Below are positions 22,192 to 29,791 of a stretch of 33,730 nt of DNA, piece after piece (position 1 is the stretch's first letter; every line of letters starts with the position of its first letter). The stretch is from NCBI GenBank assembly GCA_902778055.1, contig CACYWL010000026.1:1-33730 (forward strand). The letters run 5' to 3'. Source of the stretch: an uncultured Eubacteriales bacterium (GTDB taxonomy: Bacteria; Bacillota; Clostridia; Christensenellales; Aristaeellaceae). A model generated the notes under the pieces. It made no database searches, was not told where the DNA came from, and saw only the letters and a list, made by a program, of their open reading frames with translations. The position numbers were made by a program, and so were the translations under genes.

Positions 22192-22458
22192 ATGACCAAG
22201 CTGATGTCTATTGCCGCCGGACTGGCGATCGGATACTTCATCTACCAGTATTTCGCCAGCAACAACAAGGGGACGACGAACGGGCGCATCCACAAGAGCG
22301 CTGCGGACAAAAAGATCTGCGGCGTATGCGGCGGCCTCGCGGAGTACCTCGGAGTTGATCCCACCATCATCCGTATCGCGTGGGCCGTGCTGGCCTGCGG
22401 CTGGGGAACCGGCGTGCTGCTGTACTTCATCTGCGCGTTTGTGCTGCCGGAGGAATAA
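22192..22458 (+). CDS. PspC-domain membrane protein
   Basis: The 88-residue protein has an N-terminal membrane helix (about 4-20, SIAAGLAIGYFIYQYF) followed by a PspC domain (about 35-86). The domain signature is KKICGVCGGLAEYLGVDPTIIRIAW and a final helix (VLACGWGTGVLLYFICAF). PspC domains occur in envelope-stress sensors of the phage-shock response. The extra first helix makes it a two-helix variant. The ATG at 22192 has AGGAGG eight to ten bases upstream; an in-frame ATG at 22141 lacks one. The gene stands alone between a promoter and a strong terminator. Confidence 0.92.
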   Translation: MTKLMSIAAGLAIGYFIYQYFASNNKGTTNGRIHKSAADKKICGVCGGLAEYLGVDPTIIRIAWAVLACGWGTGVLLYFICAFVLPEE

Positions 22459-22509
22459 TTGAAGGCCGAACAGTTCGGCCGTCGGAAGGCCTGATACACA
22501 GATTCGCAT

Positions 22510-22550
22510 CCCCGCAGAGCCCAATAGAATGAGCTTTGCGGGGCTTTTTT
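22510..22550 (+). terminator. Terminator of the PspC gene
   Basis: CCCCGCAGAGC pairs with GCTTTGCGGGG (11 base pairs with G-U pairs) and is followed by CTTTTTT. A second hairpin GGCCGAA/TTCGGCC (22466-22482) lies between it and the gene. Confidence 0.85.
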
Positions 22551-22645
22551 GCGTCTGGAACAGACGCCAGACCGGCAGGGAAAGGAAAGATCGAAAAGAT
22601 CGGTACAAAACGGAAAAACAGTTGAGGCATCATGACAGAAACAGC

Positions 22646-22674
22646 TTGAACCGACGGCGTGAATCCGATATTAT
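22646..22674 (+). promoter_or_regulatory. Promoter of the GNAT-rhodanese unit
   Basis: TTGAAC (22646-22651), 17-base spacer, TATTAT (22669-22674). An in-frame GTG at 22659 lies inside this promoter, which supports the ATG at 22713 as the true start. Confidence 0.65.
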
Positions 22675-22712
22675 TATGCAGTGATGATGGGCGGAAGAAG
22701 AAGGAGAGCAGA

Positions 22713-24284
22713 ATGTTCTTTCAATCGGTTGAGGATTTGCAGGATGCGGAAATCAGGCTGCAGCTGAAAGAGGTTCGGGAAGCTCAGCCGGCGAAGAAAA
22801 GGCTCCCGGCATACAATTTTGACATCTGCCTGCCGGATGGAACAAAGATAGGCAACTGCGATCTGAGGATCGGACATAACGACAATACCCATATCGGCGG
22901 GAACATCGGATATGGAATATATCCAAAGTGGCGGGGTCATCATTATGCCGCGAGAGCATGCACTCTGCTTTTCAGGCAGGCGAGAAAACACGGGATGGAT
23001 TCGCTGATCATTACATGCGATCCGGGAAACCGTGCATCGGCCAGAACATGCGAAATAGCCGGGGGAGAATACATACATACAGAGGAGATTCCTCAGGATC
23101 ATGAAATGTACGCGCAGGGAAAACGCCAGGTTATGATCTACCGGTTTCTTCTGAAGACGGGAGAAGATAACAGCCAGGAAGCAGCAGCGTCAGACAGATC
23201 AGAAAAGGAGGACCCCATGAAGCACATATTTCCGATGATTCTGGCACTTCTGATTCTCAGCCTGACAGGCTGCGGCAGTAAGGCTGAGGGGGACCGCACA
23301 TTCACTCAGATCGATCAGGAAACGGCAAAACAGATGATGGCCGCAGAGGACGGACATGTTGTTGTGGATGTAAGGCGGCAGGATGAATATGATTCCGGGC
23401 ATATCCCCGGGGCGATCCTGATTCCGAATGAGTCCATCGGTCCTGAAGCCCCTTCGGCTTTGCCGGATTATGATCAGACGATTCTGGTTTATTGCAGGAG
23501 CGGCAACCGCTCCAAACAGGCTTCACGGAAGCTGGCAGGGATGGGTTACACTCATGTCTATGAGTTTGGCGGAATCATTGACTGGACCGGCGAAGTTGTG
23601 ACAACTGAAGAAGAACAAGCCGCGAAAACAGCTGTATTTTCCTTTTCCTCCTTTTCCGGCGGAGGTTACGAATACACGGTCAAGGTTGACGATCCATCCA
23701 TCGTCCGCTGTGAAAGCCGGTATGAATATGAAGCCCATGCAGATGAAATCGACGGCGCGTCTTTTGACTTTATTGTAACCGTTACAGGTCTGAAACCGGG
23801 AGAAACAAATATCACAGTATACGGAAGATCCCCGATCGCAGAAAACGAAAATCATGTATATACGGCTTCGGTTGACGAGGACTTCAGCGTTGTGCTGACT
23901 CCCGTGAGAAACCTCTCCTCCCTGTATGCGCATCGCTTCGGGGAAATCATGTTTGACTCTTACAGCATCACCATGAATGAGGCGGGGTATTCGCTGACGA
24001 TCAATGAGGAAACGGAGCAGCCCATCGGTATGGATACGGTGAATGCTCTGATGAAAGTGATCGACACCTATGATGTCGTCTCCTGGGACGGATTCAGCGA
24101 GTCTGATCCGTCTGTACTTGACGGAGAAGGGTTTTGGCTGGAATTTGCATTCACGGACGGAACCAGGGTTCAAGCCCGCGGAAATAATGCTTTCCCGGAA
24201 CATTACTTTGAGGCCATGGGAACAATTTGGAGTATTCTGACAGACGTTTCGCAGGAAAAACCGGGAATGCTGCCGGAGGAATAA
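22713..24284 (+). CDS. GNAT acetyltransferase open in frame into a rhodanese lipoprotein
   Basis: From the ATG at 22713 (GAAGGAGAG in front) a single frame of 523 residues runs with no stop. Residues about 1-150 are a complete GNAT acetyltransferase, with the acetyl-CoA loop region NIGYGIYPKWRGHHYAARAC and DPGNRASARTCEIAGGEY. A charged linker of about 20 residues follows. At residue 169 a second protein begins, with its own ribosome binding site and lipoprotein signal (see 23217-24284). A cytosolic enzyme with an internal lipoprotein signal is unlikely to mature normally. The simplest reading is two neighbouring genes whose first stop codon was lost, with independent internal initiation giving the lipoprotein. 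A real fusion anchored through the signal sequence is the alternative. Confidence 0.75.
   Translation: MFFQSVEDLQDAEIRLQLKEVREAQPAKKRLPAYNFDICLPDGTKIGNCDLRIGHNDNTHIGGNIGYGIYPKWRGHHYAARACTLLFRQARKHGMDSLIITCDPGNRASARTCEIAGGEYIHTEEIPQDHEMYAQGKRQVMIYRFLLKTGEDNSQEAAASDRSEKEDPMKHIFPMILALLILSLTGCGSKAEGDRTFTQIDQETAKQMMAAEDGHVVVDVRRQDEYDSGHIPGAILIPNESIGPEAPSALPDYDQTILVYCRSGNRSKQASRKLAGMGYTHVYEFGGIIDWTGEVVTTEEEQAAKTAVFSFSSFSGGGYEYTVKVDDPSIVRCESRYEYEAHADEIDGASFDFIVTVTGLKPGETNITVYGRSPIAENENHVYTASVDEDFSVVLTPVRNLSSLYAHRFGEIMFDSYSITMNEAGYSLTINEETEQPIGMDTVNALMKVIDTYDVVSWDGFSESDPSVLDGEGFWLEFAFTDGTRVQARGNNAFPEHYFEAMGTIWSILTDVSQEKPGMLPEE
23217..24284 (+). CDS. Rhodanese-domain lipoprotein
   Basis: An internal ATG with AAAAGGAGG in front starts a 355-residue protein. 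The lipoprotein signal peptide is MKHIFPMILALLILSLTGC, with the lipid-modified Cys at 19. A rhodanese domain follows (about 30-125), with DVRRQDEYDSGHIPGA and the active loop CRSGNRS (Cys93). Next is a beta-rich domain (about 140-235, GGGYEYTVKVDDPSIV...VTGLKPGETNITVYGRS), which looks like the chagasin/I42 inhibitor fold. The C-terminal alpha/beta region (about 240-350) I cannot name. Anchored outside the membrane, it could carry sulfur or handle thiols in the envelope. This frame is continuous with the upstream GNAT frame, so the two reading units overlap on paper. Confidence 0.8.
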   Translation: MKHIFPMILALLILSLTGCGSKAEGDRTFTQIDQETAKQMMAAEDGHVVVDVRRQDEYDSGHIPGAILIPNESIGPEAPSALPDYDQTILVYCRSGNRSKQASRKLAGMGYTHVYEFGGIIDWTGEVVTTEEEQAAKTAVFSFSSFSGGGYEYTVKVDDPSIVRCESRYEYEAHADEIDGASFDFIVTVTGLKPGETNITVYGRSPIAENENHVYTASVDEDFSVVLTPVRNLSSLYAHRFGEIMFDSYSITMNEAGYSLTINEETEQPIGMDTVNALMKVIDTYDVVSWDGFSESDPSVLDGEGFWLEFAFTDGTRVQARGNNAFPEHYFEAMGTIWSILTDVSQEKPGMLPEE

Positions 24285-24300
24285 GCGGGGCCCGGCCTTT

Positions 24301-25476
24301 TTAAAAGTGGTCTTCCACCAGGATGGGTTTTCGGACAAACACATTCCGCAGCGTATCCGCATTTCCCGAAATCGTTACATCCAGCCGGTATGCTGCCTCT
24401 TCGAGGCTCACGCATCCAGCCGCCATCTGTCCCAGGGCCTGGATGGAAACTGTCAGGTCCGGCGCTTTGTCCGTCGGCAGGACGCGGGTTCCGCTGACCT
24501 CCCAGGTCCCGTTGTTTTCCCTGATCTGTCCGTCGCCCTGCACGCGAATCATAAAGCTGCAGTTCTCCGGTTTTTTCATGACCTCCAGGAGTTTCTCCAC
24601 ATTGACGGGGCGGATCATATAATCCTGCCGGGCCGTCTGCTGAATATCATAGACCCGGGGACCCTGAATCACGGACAGAAGCTCCAGACACGAGGGCAGG
24701 AACATCTGGATGGTGCCGTAGTCCGCAGTAAAACGGGCCAGGAAGCCCAGGATCGCATACAGTCCTTCCTTTCCGTCCCAGGCCAGGTCCTTCACAGAAA
24801 GAATCGCTGCAGGATCATGCCGGATGTCCTGAAAAATCAGATAGGCGACCGGCCGGTTCCCCTGGCGCAGCAGGTAGCAGAACTTTCGATCCTTATAGTA
24901 TTCACCCTTCATATGATCATTCAGCATCCGGGTATCATCCCGGTGAATCGCCAGATTGAATCCCTTCGCAAAGCGGCGGTAAAGTTCCGTGTACTCGTGC
25001 ACAGGTTTTCCGGCCTCCCAGAGCTCGGCCGATCCTGAAAAGCGATATTCGCTCAGGACGCCGGGCTCGAATTCATAATCATTCCGCCACCGCACCGTTT
25101 CATAACCAAACTTTCGATAGAAAGCATGATTAAAAGGATACAGCGTGGATATTACTTCTCCGTTCCGCCGGGCTTCCGGAAGCAGCACGCTGAATATGGC
25201 CCGGATGGCCCCTGAATTCCGATATTCCGGCAGTGTGGAGACCGCTCCGATGCCGCCGTTCGGAATCAGATGCCCGTCCATCTGTGCCTCAAAACGGTTA
25301 TTGATGATTCTGGCCATCATCTTTCCGTCGTCTGTAAAGGCGCCCCAGTCCTCCACCGTTTCCTGTTCGCATTCCTCCCGTTTTTTCTCCGGGTCTTCCA
25401 TTCGCTGATGGAATGCAACGGTGGAGATCATACTCGCTTCGAAACGTTCCTGTGCTGTCAGTTTACGAACTTCCAT
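24301..25476 (-). CDS. Eis-like GNAT acetyltransferase with SCP2-type tail
   Basis: The 391-residue protein has the three-part Eis architecture. The N-terminal GNAT domain (about 1-150) has GGIGAVSTLPEYRNSGAIRAI, the acetyl-CoA binding stretch, and STLYPFNHAFYRKFGYE. A second GNAT-like domain follows (about 150-280), then a C-terminal SCP2-like domain (about 285-391, with ISGNADTLRNVF near the end). Eis proteins acetylate amines, including aminoglycosides; the substrate here is unknown. The ATG at 25476 is preferred because AAGGGCGG stands in front; an in-frame TTG at 25497 overlaps the upstream stop. It follows the AlkD-type gene by 17 bases and is probably cotranscribed. Confidence 0.87.
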   Translation of the reverse strand: MEVRKLTAQERFEASMISTVAFHQRMEDPEKKREECEQETVEDWGAFTDDGKMMARIINNRFEAQMDGHLIPNGGIGAVSTLPEYRNSGAIRAIFSVLLPEARRNGEVISTLYPFNHAFYRKFGYETVRWRNDYEFEPGVLSEYRFSGSAELWEAGKPVHEYTELYRRFAKGFNLAIHRDDTRMLNDHMKGEYYKDRKFCYLLRQGNRPVAYLIFQDIRHDPAAILSVKDLAWDGKEGLYAILGFLARFTADYGTIQMFLPSCLELLSVIQGPRVYDIQQTARQDYMIRPVNVEKLLEVMKKPENCSFMIRVQGDGQIRENNGTWEVSGTRVLPTDKAPDLTVSIQALGQMAAGCVSLEEAAYRLDVTISGNADTLRNVFVRKPILVEDHF

Positions 25477-25493
25477 TCTATTTATCCGCCCTT

Positions 25494-26222
25494 TCAATGA
25501 TCCGACGCTGCCTGTTCTTCTGCCTGCTTTCCGCGGGCAGGGACCTTCAGCGTCTTCAGATACACCTTCTGCTCCGGCGTGATCCGATAGCTTTCCAGAC
25601 TTTTTTGAATTGCTTTGTTGTGGGTCCAGTCTTCCAGTGTTTTCTTTTCCAGGAAAGGAAGTACTGCGTCATACTGTTTGGCCAGCGCCGTGGCAAAATA
25701 CCAGGCAATCATCATGCGGATATAATATTCCTCCGACCTGACAGATGCCACGATCTCCGGGTATTCCAAAGAAAAACGGTCGTCCAGATAATACCGCATC
25801 AGCATGCCGATGGCAAAACGTACCGTATAGACTTCCTTTGCCTGAATCCACTTCCGGATAAACGGCAGCAGCCTTTCCGGGTTCTTCCGGAAGGCTTTGG
25901 GAGATAGCTGATCACAGGTTGCCCAATTGTCAATATACGGAAGAAACGCTTCGACCATCCGGATGCATCGGTCAAAATCCTTTTCTTCCGAAATCACAAA
26001 GGCGTGAAGCTGATCCTCATCAAAGTATGCATGCGGCAGGTCGGCCAGAAAAGCATCCCGGTTTTCATCCCGGTACAGTACCTTCCCGAAAGCCCGAAGC
26101 GCCGGGGTTCGCACACCGATGATCCGGTCCGCTTTTACTGTGGGAAGGATTTTGATCTGCATGGCCGCGAACTCTTTGTCCTGCTGCCGAAACAGCTGCT
26201 CCCTTATCTCATTCTGCGTCAT
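25494..26222 (-). CDS. AlkD-type DNA alkylation repair protein
   Basis: The 242-residue protein consists of HEAT-like helical repeats of the DNA alkylation repair family (AlkC/AlkD). The signatures include VRTPALRAFGK, DNWATCDQLSPKAF (with the conserved Trp-Ala-x-x-Asp pattern) and MIAWYFATALAKQYD. AlkD glycosylases remove 3- and 7-alkylpurines without base flipping. A start at 26222 (MTQNEIREQ) is chosen because GAGGAG lies in front; the in-frame start at 26249 would place that site inside the coding region. Downstream of an ABC exporter and upstream of an acetyltransferase, it may belong to a protective set against a DNA-damaging compound, which is an inference. Confidence 0.88.
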   Translation of the reverse strand: MTQNEIREQLFRQQDKEFAAMQIKILPTVKADRIIGVRTPALRAFGKVLYRDENRDAFLADLPHAYFDEDQLHAFVISEEKDFDRCIRMVEAFLPYIDNWATCDQLSPKAFRKNPERLLPFIRKWIQAKEVYTVRFAIGMLMRYYLDDRFSLEYPEIVASVRSEEYYIRMMIAWYFATALAKQYDAVLPFLEKKTLEDWTHNKAIQKSLESYRITPEQKVYLKTLKVPARGKQAEEQAASDH

Positions 26223-26285
26223 TTCAATGATTCTCCTCGGGTTCTTCAATCGGAAGGATACCGGATGCCCCGCCGCCTTTCAGGA

Positions 26286-27086
26286 TCAGCTGCCAGTGGA
26301 GCGATAAAACCTCATCGCCTTTGCGAACAGAAGCACCATCACTGCGAAAAGCACGAAGCCGGAAAGCGGGCTGATCCAGGCCGCCCAGGCCGGCCAGCCG
26401 AAGATGGGCTTTCCGAGGATCCGGGATGCAGGTACATGCATGACCAGCGCAAAAGGGGCGATCACTGTGAAGAGCGTTCTGAAGGATCGGGGAAAAGCAT
26501 CCACCGGATACTGACAGGCGCTTCGTCCGCCATAGGTAAGGGCATTGGCAATCTCCACGGATTTGACACTGTGGATGCACAGAATCGCTTCAATCAGAAA
26601 AAGACCAAGAATCAGCCAGAAGCCGCAGAAAATGCTTTCTGCCAGCAGAAGGATATTGGCCGCGGTCCAATCCACCCGGGACATTCGGCTGCCAAGAATC
26701 AGGCTGACGGTTCCGACCGCAATGCAGGTAATCCTTCGCGGATCCACCGCGCTGCACAGCACCTGCGTCAGGATTCCCCTCGGCCGGATCAGCAGTGTAT
26801 CCAGCTGCCCCGTTCGAACCATGGAGGGGAAATTGCCGGTAATCCCCCTTCCGAAGCATTCCGTGATGTAAAAGGTCACCGACATCAGTCCGAAGAAAAA
26901 GTACAGGTCTCCCGCTGACCACTGATTGAGGTGATCAAACCGATCCACCAGCAGAACCACGGCCAGCATTTCCCCGCCTTCCATAATCAGCTGGGCCAGC
27001 GTCTGCAGCAGGAAGGAAAGGGGATACTGCAGCTGGCTTTTCAGAAGGATCCCCATGGATCGGAGATACAGTCGCAATGTATTCAT
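26286..27086 (-). CDS. ABC-2 family permease
   Basis: The 266-residue protein has six membrane segments and the pattern of ABC-2 family permeases of the type paired with DrrA-like ATPases. Examples are NQWSAGDLYFFFGL, TGQLDTLLIRPRG (the cytoplasmic coupling region, about 92-104) and the C-terminal GWPAWAAWISPLSGFVLF. It forms a heterodimer with the related permease upstream. Its start lies four bases after the stop of that gene. Exported substrate unknown. Confidence 0.9.
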   Translation of the reverse strand: MNTLRLYLRSMGILLKSQLQYPLSFLLQTLAQLIMEGGEMLAVVLLVDRFDHLNQWSAGDLYFFFGLMSVTFYITECFGRGITGNFPSMVRTGQLDTLLIRPRGILTQVLCSAVDPRRITCIAVGTVSLILGSRMSRVDWTAANILLLAESIFCGFWLILGLFLIEAILCIHSVKSVEIANALTYGGRSACQYPVDAFPRSFRTLFTVIAPFALVMHVPASRILGKPIFGWPAWAAWISPLSGFVLFAVMVLLFAKAMRFYRSTGS

Positions 27087-27090
27087 TCCC

Positions 27091-27882
27091 TCAGCCTCCC
27101 TGAATAATCAGCCGGTCCTGATTCCTTCTCCAGAGCATCATGCCGGCCAGGATCAGCAGCACTGTCCACCCGGCCTGCAGCAGAAGGACTCCGGGCGCCT
27201 GCGCCAGCACGTATTCGCCGGTGTACAAACGGATCGGCGCATCCAGCATCTGGGCATAGGGCAGCAGGGTGATCACCCGCTGCCAGCTGTCCGGAAACAG
27301 GGTCAGGGGCAGAATGTTTCCGCTCAGAATCATCATCAGCAGATTCAGCATCGCCTGGAAACCTCTCGGATCCAGCGTCCGCATGGTGAAAGCCATGGTA
27401 ATGTTCTCCATGGCACAGACGCAGCACAGGCCGAGCAGCAGCGCCGTCAGGGACAGCAGCAGCGCGGGAAGGGAAGCGGGGAGCGAAATTCCCCATCCCT
27501 CCGGAAGCAGCGCCGCAAACACCAGCATCGGAAAAGCGCGCAGGAGGCTGCCCATCAGCTTCTGCGCCATGATCCGCATATAGTAGAACCCGTACAGATA
27601 AACCGGCCGGCAAAGATCATAGGCAATTCCGCCGGTGCGAATCTTATCCATCAGCTCAGCGTCAGATGAAAGCAGCATCCGGAAGAATGCCTGCTGGAGC
27701 CAGACATAGGCGGTTACGTGCGACAAAGGAAGGCTCTGCGGCTTTCCCGCATACAGGGCGCGATATACGGCAATCAGAATCAGTCCGAAAAAAACCTGGC
27801 AGACTATGCCGCCCAGTATTGCTCCGCGGTATTGTGTTTCCATGCGCAGACGCATCCGGAAGACAGAAATATATGTTTTCAT
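27091..27882 (-). CDS. ABC-2 family permease
   Basis: The 263-residue membrane protein has six segments. It starts with a cytoplasmic N-terminus (MKTYISVFRMRLRMETQYR) and has the coupling stretch DKIRTGGIAYDLCRPVYLYG (about 74-93), equivalent to TGQLDTLLIRPRG in the partner. Its ATG overlaps the end of the ATPase gene by four bases, so ATPase and permease are translationally coupled. Together the three genes encode one exporter. Confidence 0.9.
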   Translation of the reverse strand: MKTYISVFRMRLRMETQYRGAILGGIVCQVFFGLILIAVYRALYAGKPQSLPLSHVTAYVWLQQAFFRMLLSSDAELMDKIRTGGIAYDLCRPVYLYGFYYMRIMAQKLMGSLLRAFPMLVFAALLPEGWGISLPASLPALLLSLTALLLGLCCVCAMENITMAFTMRTLDPRGFQAMLNLLMMILSGNILPLTLFPDSWQRVITLLPYAQMLDAPIRLYTGEYVLAQAPGVLLLQAGWTVLLILAGMMLWRRNQDRLIIQGG

Positions 27883-28844
27883 AGGCCCATCTCCCGATAC
27901 ATGTCCGCGATCAGATGATCGATATTTTGCGGCTGAACAGTCATTTCCCGAATCGGGCCTGCCTGCTGCAGCAAATTGAGCAGCTCTGCCGTAGGGAGTT
28001 TTTCAGGCTCATAGATGATTCTGAATCCGTCCCCCTCTTTCAGCATCTGTACAGATTCCGGAAGATCCGGCCGGCTTTCGTCCCCGCCGTAGCGGATTTC
28101 CACGGTTCGCGTTCTGTCGTAATGACGCAGCAGATCCTGCAGGGATCCGTCATACAGCTTCCGGCCGTGCCCCAGAACCATCACCCGGGGGCACAGGGCA
28201 GCGATGTCTTCCATGTCATGCGTTGTCAGGAGAATGGTTGTCCGATGCTCCCGGTTTTCCCATTTCAGAAAATCCCGGAGCGCCAGTTTGCTGACCGCGT
28301 CCAGGCCAATGGTCGGCTCGTCCAGAAACAGCATCTCCGGCTGATGCAGCAGCGAACCGCACAGCTCGGCGCGCATACGCTGGCCAAGACTCATCTGGCG
28401 AAGCGGCGTCCGCAGCAGATCGCCCAGATTCAGCGCCTCCGCAAGCTCACTGAGCCTTTTCTGATATGTTGCCTCCGGGATCCGATAAATATCCTTTAAA
28501 AGGCTGTAGCTGTCCAGGATGGGCACATCCCACCATAGCTGCATCCGCTGGCCAAAGACGACGCCGATGTGCTGTACATACTCTTTGCGGTTCTTCCAGG
28601 GGACCTTTCCTCCCACTTCCGCTTCGCCGGAATCCGGCGTCAGAATGCCGGAAAGAATTTTGACCGTGGTGGATTTTCCTGCGCCATTGGGGCCGATGTA
28701 TCCGATCAGTTCGCCCTTCTCGATCTGAAAGGATACGTCCTTCAGCGCCTCCACCGTTTCCTTTTCCCGCAGCAGCGCGCCGTTCTTCCGTTTTTTCTGC
28801 ACATAAAAACGCTTGCACAGATGCTGAACATGAATAAAGCTCAT
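27879..28844 (-). CDS. ABC transporter ATP-binding protein (DrrA-like)
   Basis: The 321-residue ATPase has Walker A GPNGAGKST, a signature motif MSLGQRMRAEL (replacing LSGGQ, as usual in this subfamily), Walker B MLFLDEPTIGLD and the switch histidine in LLTTHDME. The C-terminal ~90 residues (from about 225) form the extra domain seen in drug and polysaccharide export ATPases. The ATG at 28844 is chosen because GGGAAAGGAATC precedes it and the protein begins MSFIHVQHLCKRF; the frame is open 66 bases further up without a good site. First gene of the exporter operon. Confidence 0.92.
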   Translation of the reverse strand: MSFIHVQHLCKRFYVQKKRKNGALLREKETVEALKDVSFQIEKGELIGYIGPNGAGKSTTVKILSGILTPDSGEAEVGGKVPWKNRKEYVQHIGVVFGQRMQLWWDVPILDSYSLLKDIYRIPEATYQKRLSELAEALNLGDLLRTPLRQMSLGQRMRAELCGSLLHQPEMLFLDEPTIGLDAVSKLALRDFLKWENREHRTTILLTTHDMEDIAALCPRVMVLGHGRKLYDGSLQDLLRHYDRTRTVEIRYGGDESRPDLPESVQMLKEGDGFRIIYEPEKLPTAELLNLLQQAGPIREMTVQPQNIDHLIADMYREMGL

Positions 28845-28935
28845 ACTGATTCCTTTCCCGGCGAGAATCGACCGGTTCATATGGATTTCGCAGAGGCTTA
28901 CACATCGCATGCTGCAAGCGTACCGAGGAAAATAA

Positions 28936-28962
28936 ATTATCAGAACAGGAGGGAAATGTCAA
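28936..28962 (-). promoter_or_regulatory. Likely promoter of the ABC operon
   Basis: Minus strand has a perfect TTGACA (28962-28957) and GATAAT (28941-28936), but the spacer is only 15 bases. TAATTT at 17 bases is an alternative. It leaves a leader of about 90 bases. The gap 28845-29171 contains this promoter, the shared terminator at 29124-29164 and no gene. Confidence 0.45.
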
Positions 28963-29123
28963 CCATGGTTTTCCTTATCAATGCCGGCCTGTCCATTTGC
29001 CAGGACAATGATTCGCGGGCAGGTCCGGCGGGATTCCCTTTGGGTCCGAATCTGAACCGCAATTCGGCATGCCTATTCTCATTTTCCGCCGTTGTCAGAA
29101 TCATAAAATACCGTCCCATGAAG

Positions 29124-29164
29124 AAAAGAGGCACTGCTGTCCTCAACAGCGGCACCTCTTTTTT
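29124..29164 (-). terminator. Terminator of the XRE-zinc-ribbon gene
   Basis: Minus strand AAGAGGTGCCGCTGT pairs imperfectly with ACAGCAGTGCCTCTT, followed by TTCTTC. The plus-strand side also ends in six T residues, so it can work in both directions. Confidence 0.75.
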
Positions 29165-29171
29165 GCTGCGG

Positions 29172-29618
29172 TCATTCTTTCCAATGTTTGAGCTGGGAAA
29201 GCCATGCATCATACTGGCTGCGCAGATCTTCAGCCGTCAATCCCTCAGGATTGGGCATGTGCTCGATCAGAAAATCCAGCAGGGCCTCTTTGCTCTGGTA
29301 CACATACTTTCCATCCGCATAGCACCATTTACAGTATTCCTCGTTAAAGAATCCATCCGGTTCCCTGCTGATCATCCCGTCTTCATTCAGCGGCATCCCG
29401 CAGCACTGGCAGAACAGTTTTCTCGGAGAGCCAAGCAGTGTATTGATGGAAACATCATATTCCCTGGAAAGAAGCTTCAGCGTTTCCGTATTCGGCTGTG
29501 TTTCCCCGGTTTCCCATCTGCTGACTGCCTGCCGGGTTACCAGCACCCGCTCAGCCAATTCCTCCTGCGTCAGGTGATTCTTCTCTCTCAGATCCTTCAA
29601 CAGCTCACACATTGCCAT
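29172..29618 (-). CDS. XRE regulator with C-terminal zinc ribbon
   Basis: The 148-residue protein has an N-terminal XRE helix-turn-helix (about 4-60, LTQEELAERVLVTRQAVSRWE). A zinc-ribbon domain follows, with cysteines at 70, 72, 73, 96 and 99 in FCQCCGMPL and EYCKWCY. The C-terminal helical part ends SQLKHWKE. The fused ribbon is of the putative zinc ribbon type found in many Clostridial stand-alone proteins. Ribbons of this type may sense metals or redox state, which is inferred. The start codon has GGAGG eight bases in front. A perfect palindrome 60-80 bases upstream (29678-29696) is a possible autoregulatory site. Confidence 0.9.
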   Translation of the reverse strand: MAMCELLKDLREKNHLTQEELAERVLVTRQAVSRWETGETQPNTETLKLLSREYDVSINTLLGSPRKLFCQCCGMPLNEDGMISREPDGFFNEEYCKWCYADGKYVYQSKEALLDFLIEHMPNPEGLTAEDLRSQYDAWLSQLKHWKE

Positions 29619-29677
29619 GGATAAAACCTCCCTCGTTCGTTTTCACCTGTAGGATATACCGCGGCAGCAATCTCTGC

Positions 29678-29696
29678 AAGCAACTGTCTGTTGCTT
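29678..29696. promoter_or_regulatory. Palindrome upstream of the XRE gene
   Basis: AAGCAAC-TGTCT-GTTGCTT is a perfect 7+7 inverted repeat in the gap between the divergent XRE and PadR genes. It fits a dimeric XRE operator. On the plus strand it runs into TTTTTC, so a terminator role is also possible. Confidence 0.4.
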
Positions 29697-29719
29697 TTTC
29701 GCCGCCGGAGGATAGATTG

Positions 29720-29743
29720 TCAGAGATCGCTCTGAATTTTTTT
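29720..29743 (+). terminator. Terminator-like hairpin before the PadR promoter
   Basis: TCAGAG-ATCG-CTCTGA with ATTTTTTT directly after. No plus-strand gene lies upstream, so it may insulate the PadR promoter or end a short unannotated transcript. Confidence 0.5.
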
Positions 29744-29754
29744 GATTTCGGGTA

Positions 29755-29783
29755 TTGACAAATGTATCGGGAGACGATACAAT
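29755..29783 (+). promoter_or_regulatory. PadR operon promoter
   Basis: A perfect TTGACA (29755-29760), 17-base spacer and TACAAT (29778-29783). The spacer and -10 are covered by the first PadR operator. Confidence 0.85.
29763..29781. promoter_or_regulatory. PadR operator 1
   Basis: TGTATCG-GGAGA-CGATACA, a perfect 7+7 inverted repeat. It covers the promoter spacer and the start of the -10, so a bound dimer would block RNA polymerase. Confidence 0.8.
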
Positions 29784-29791
29784 CAGTTCAC

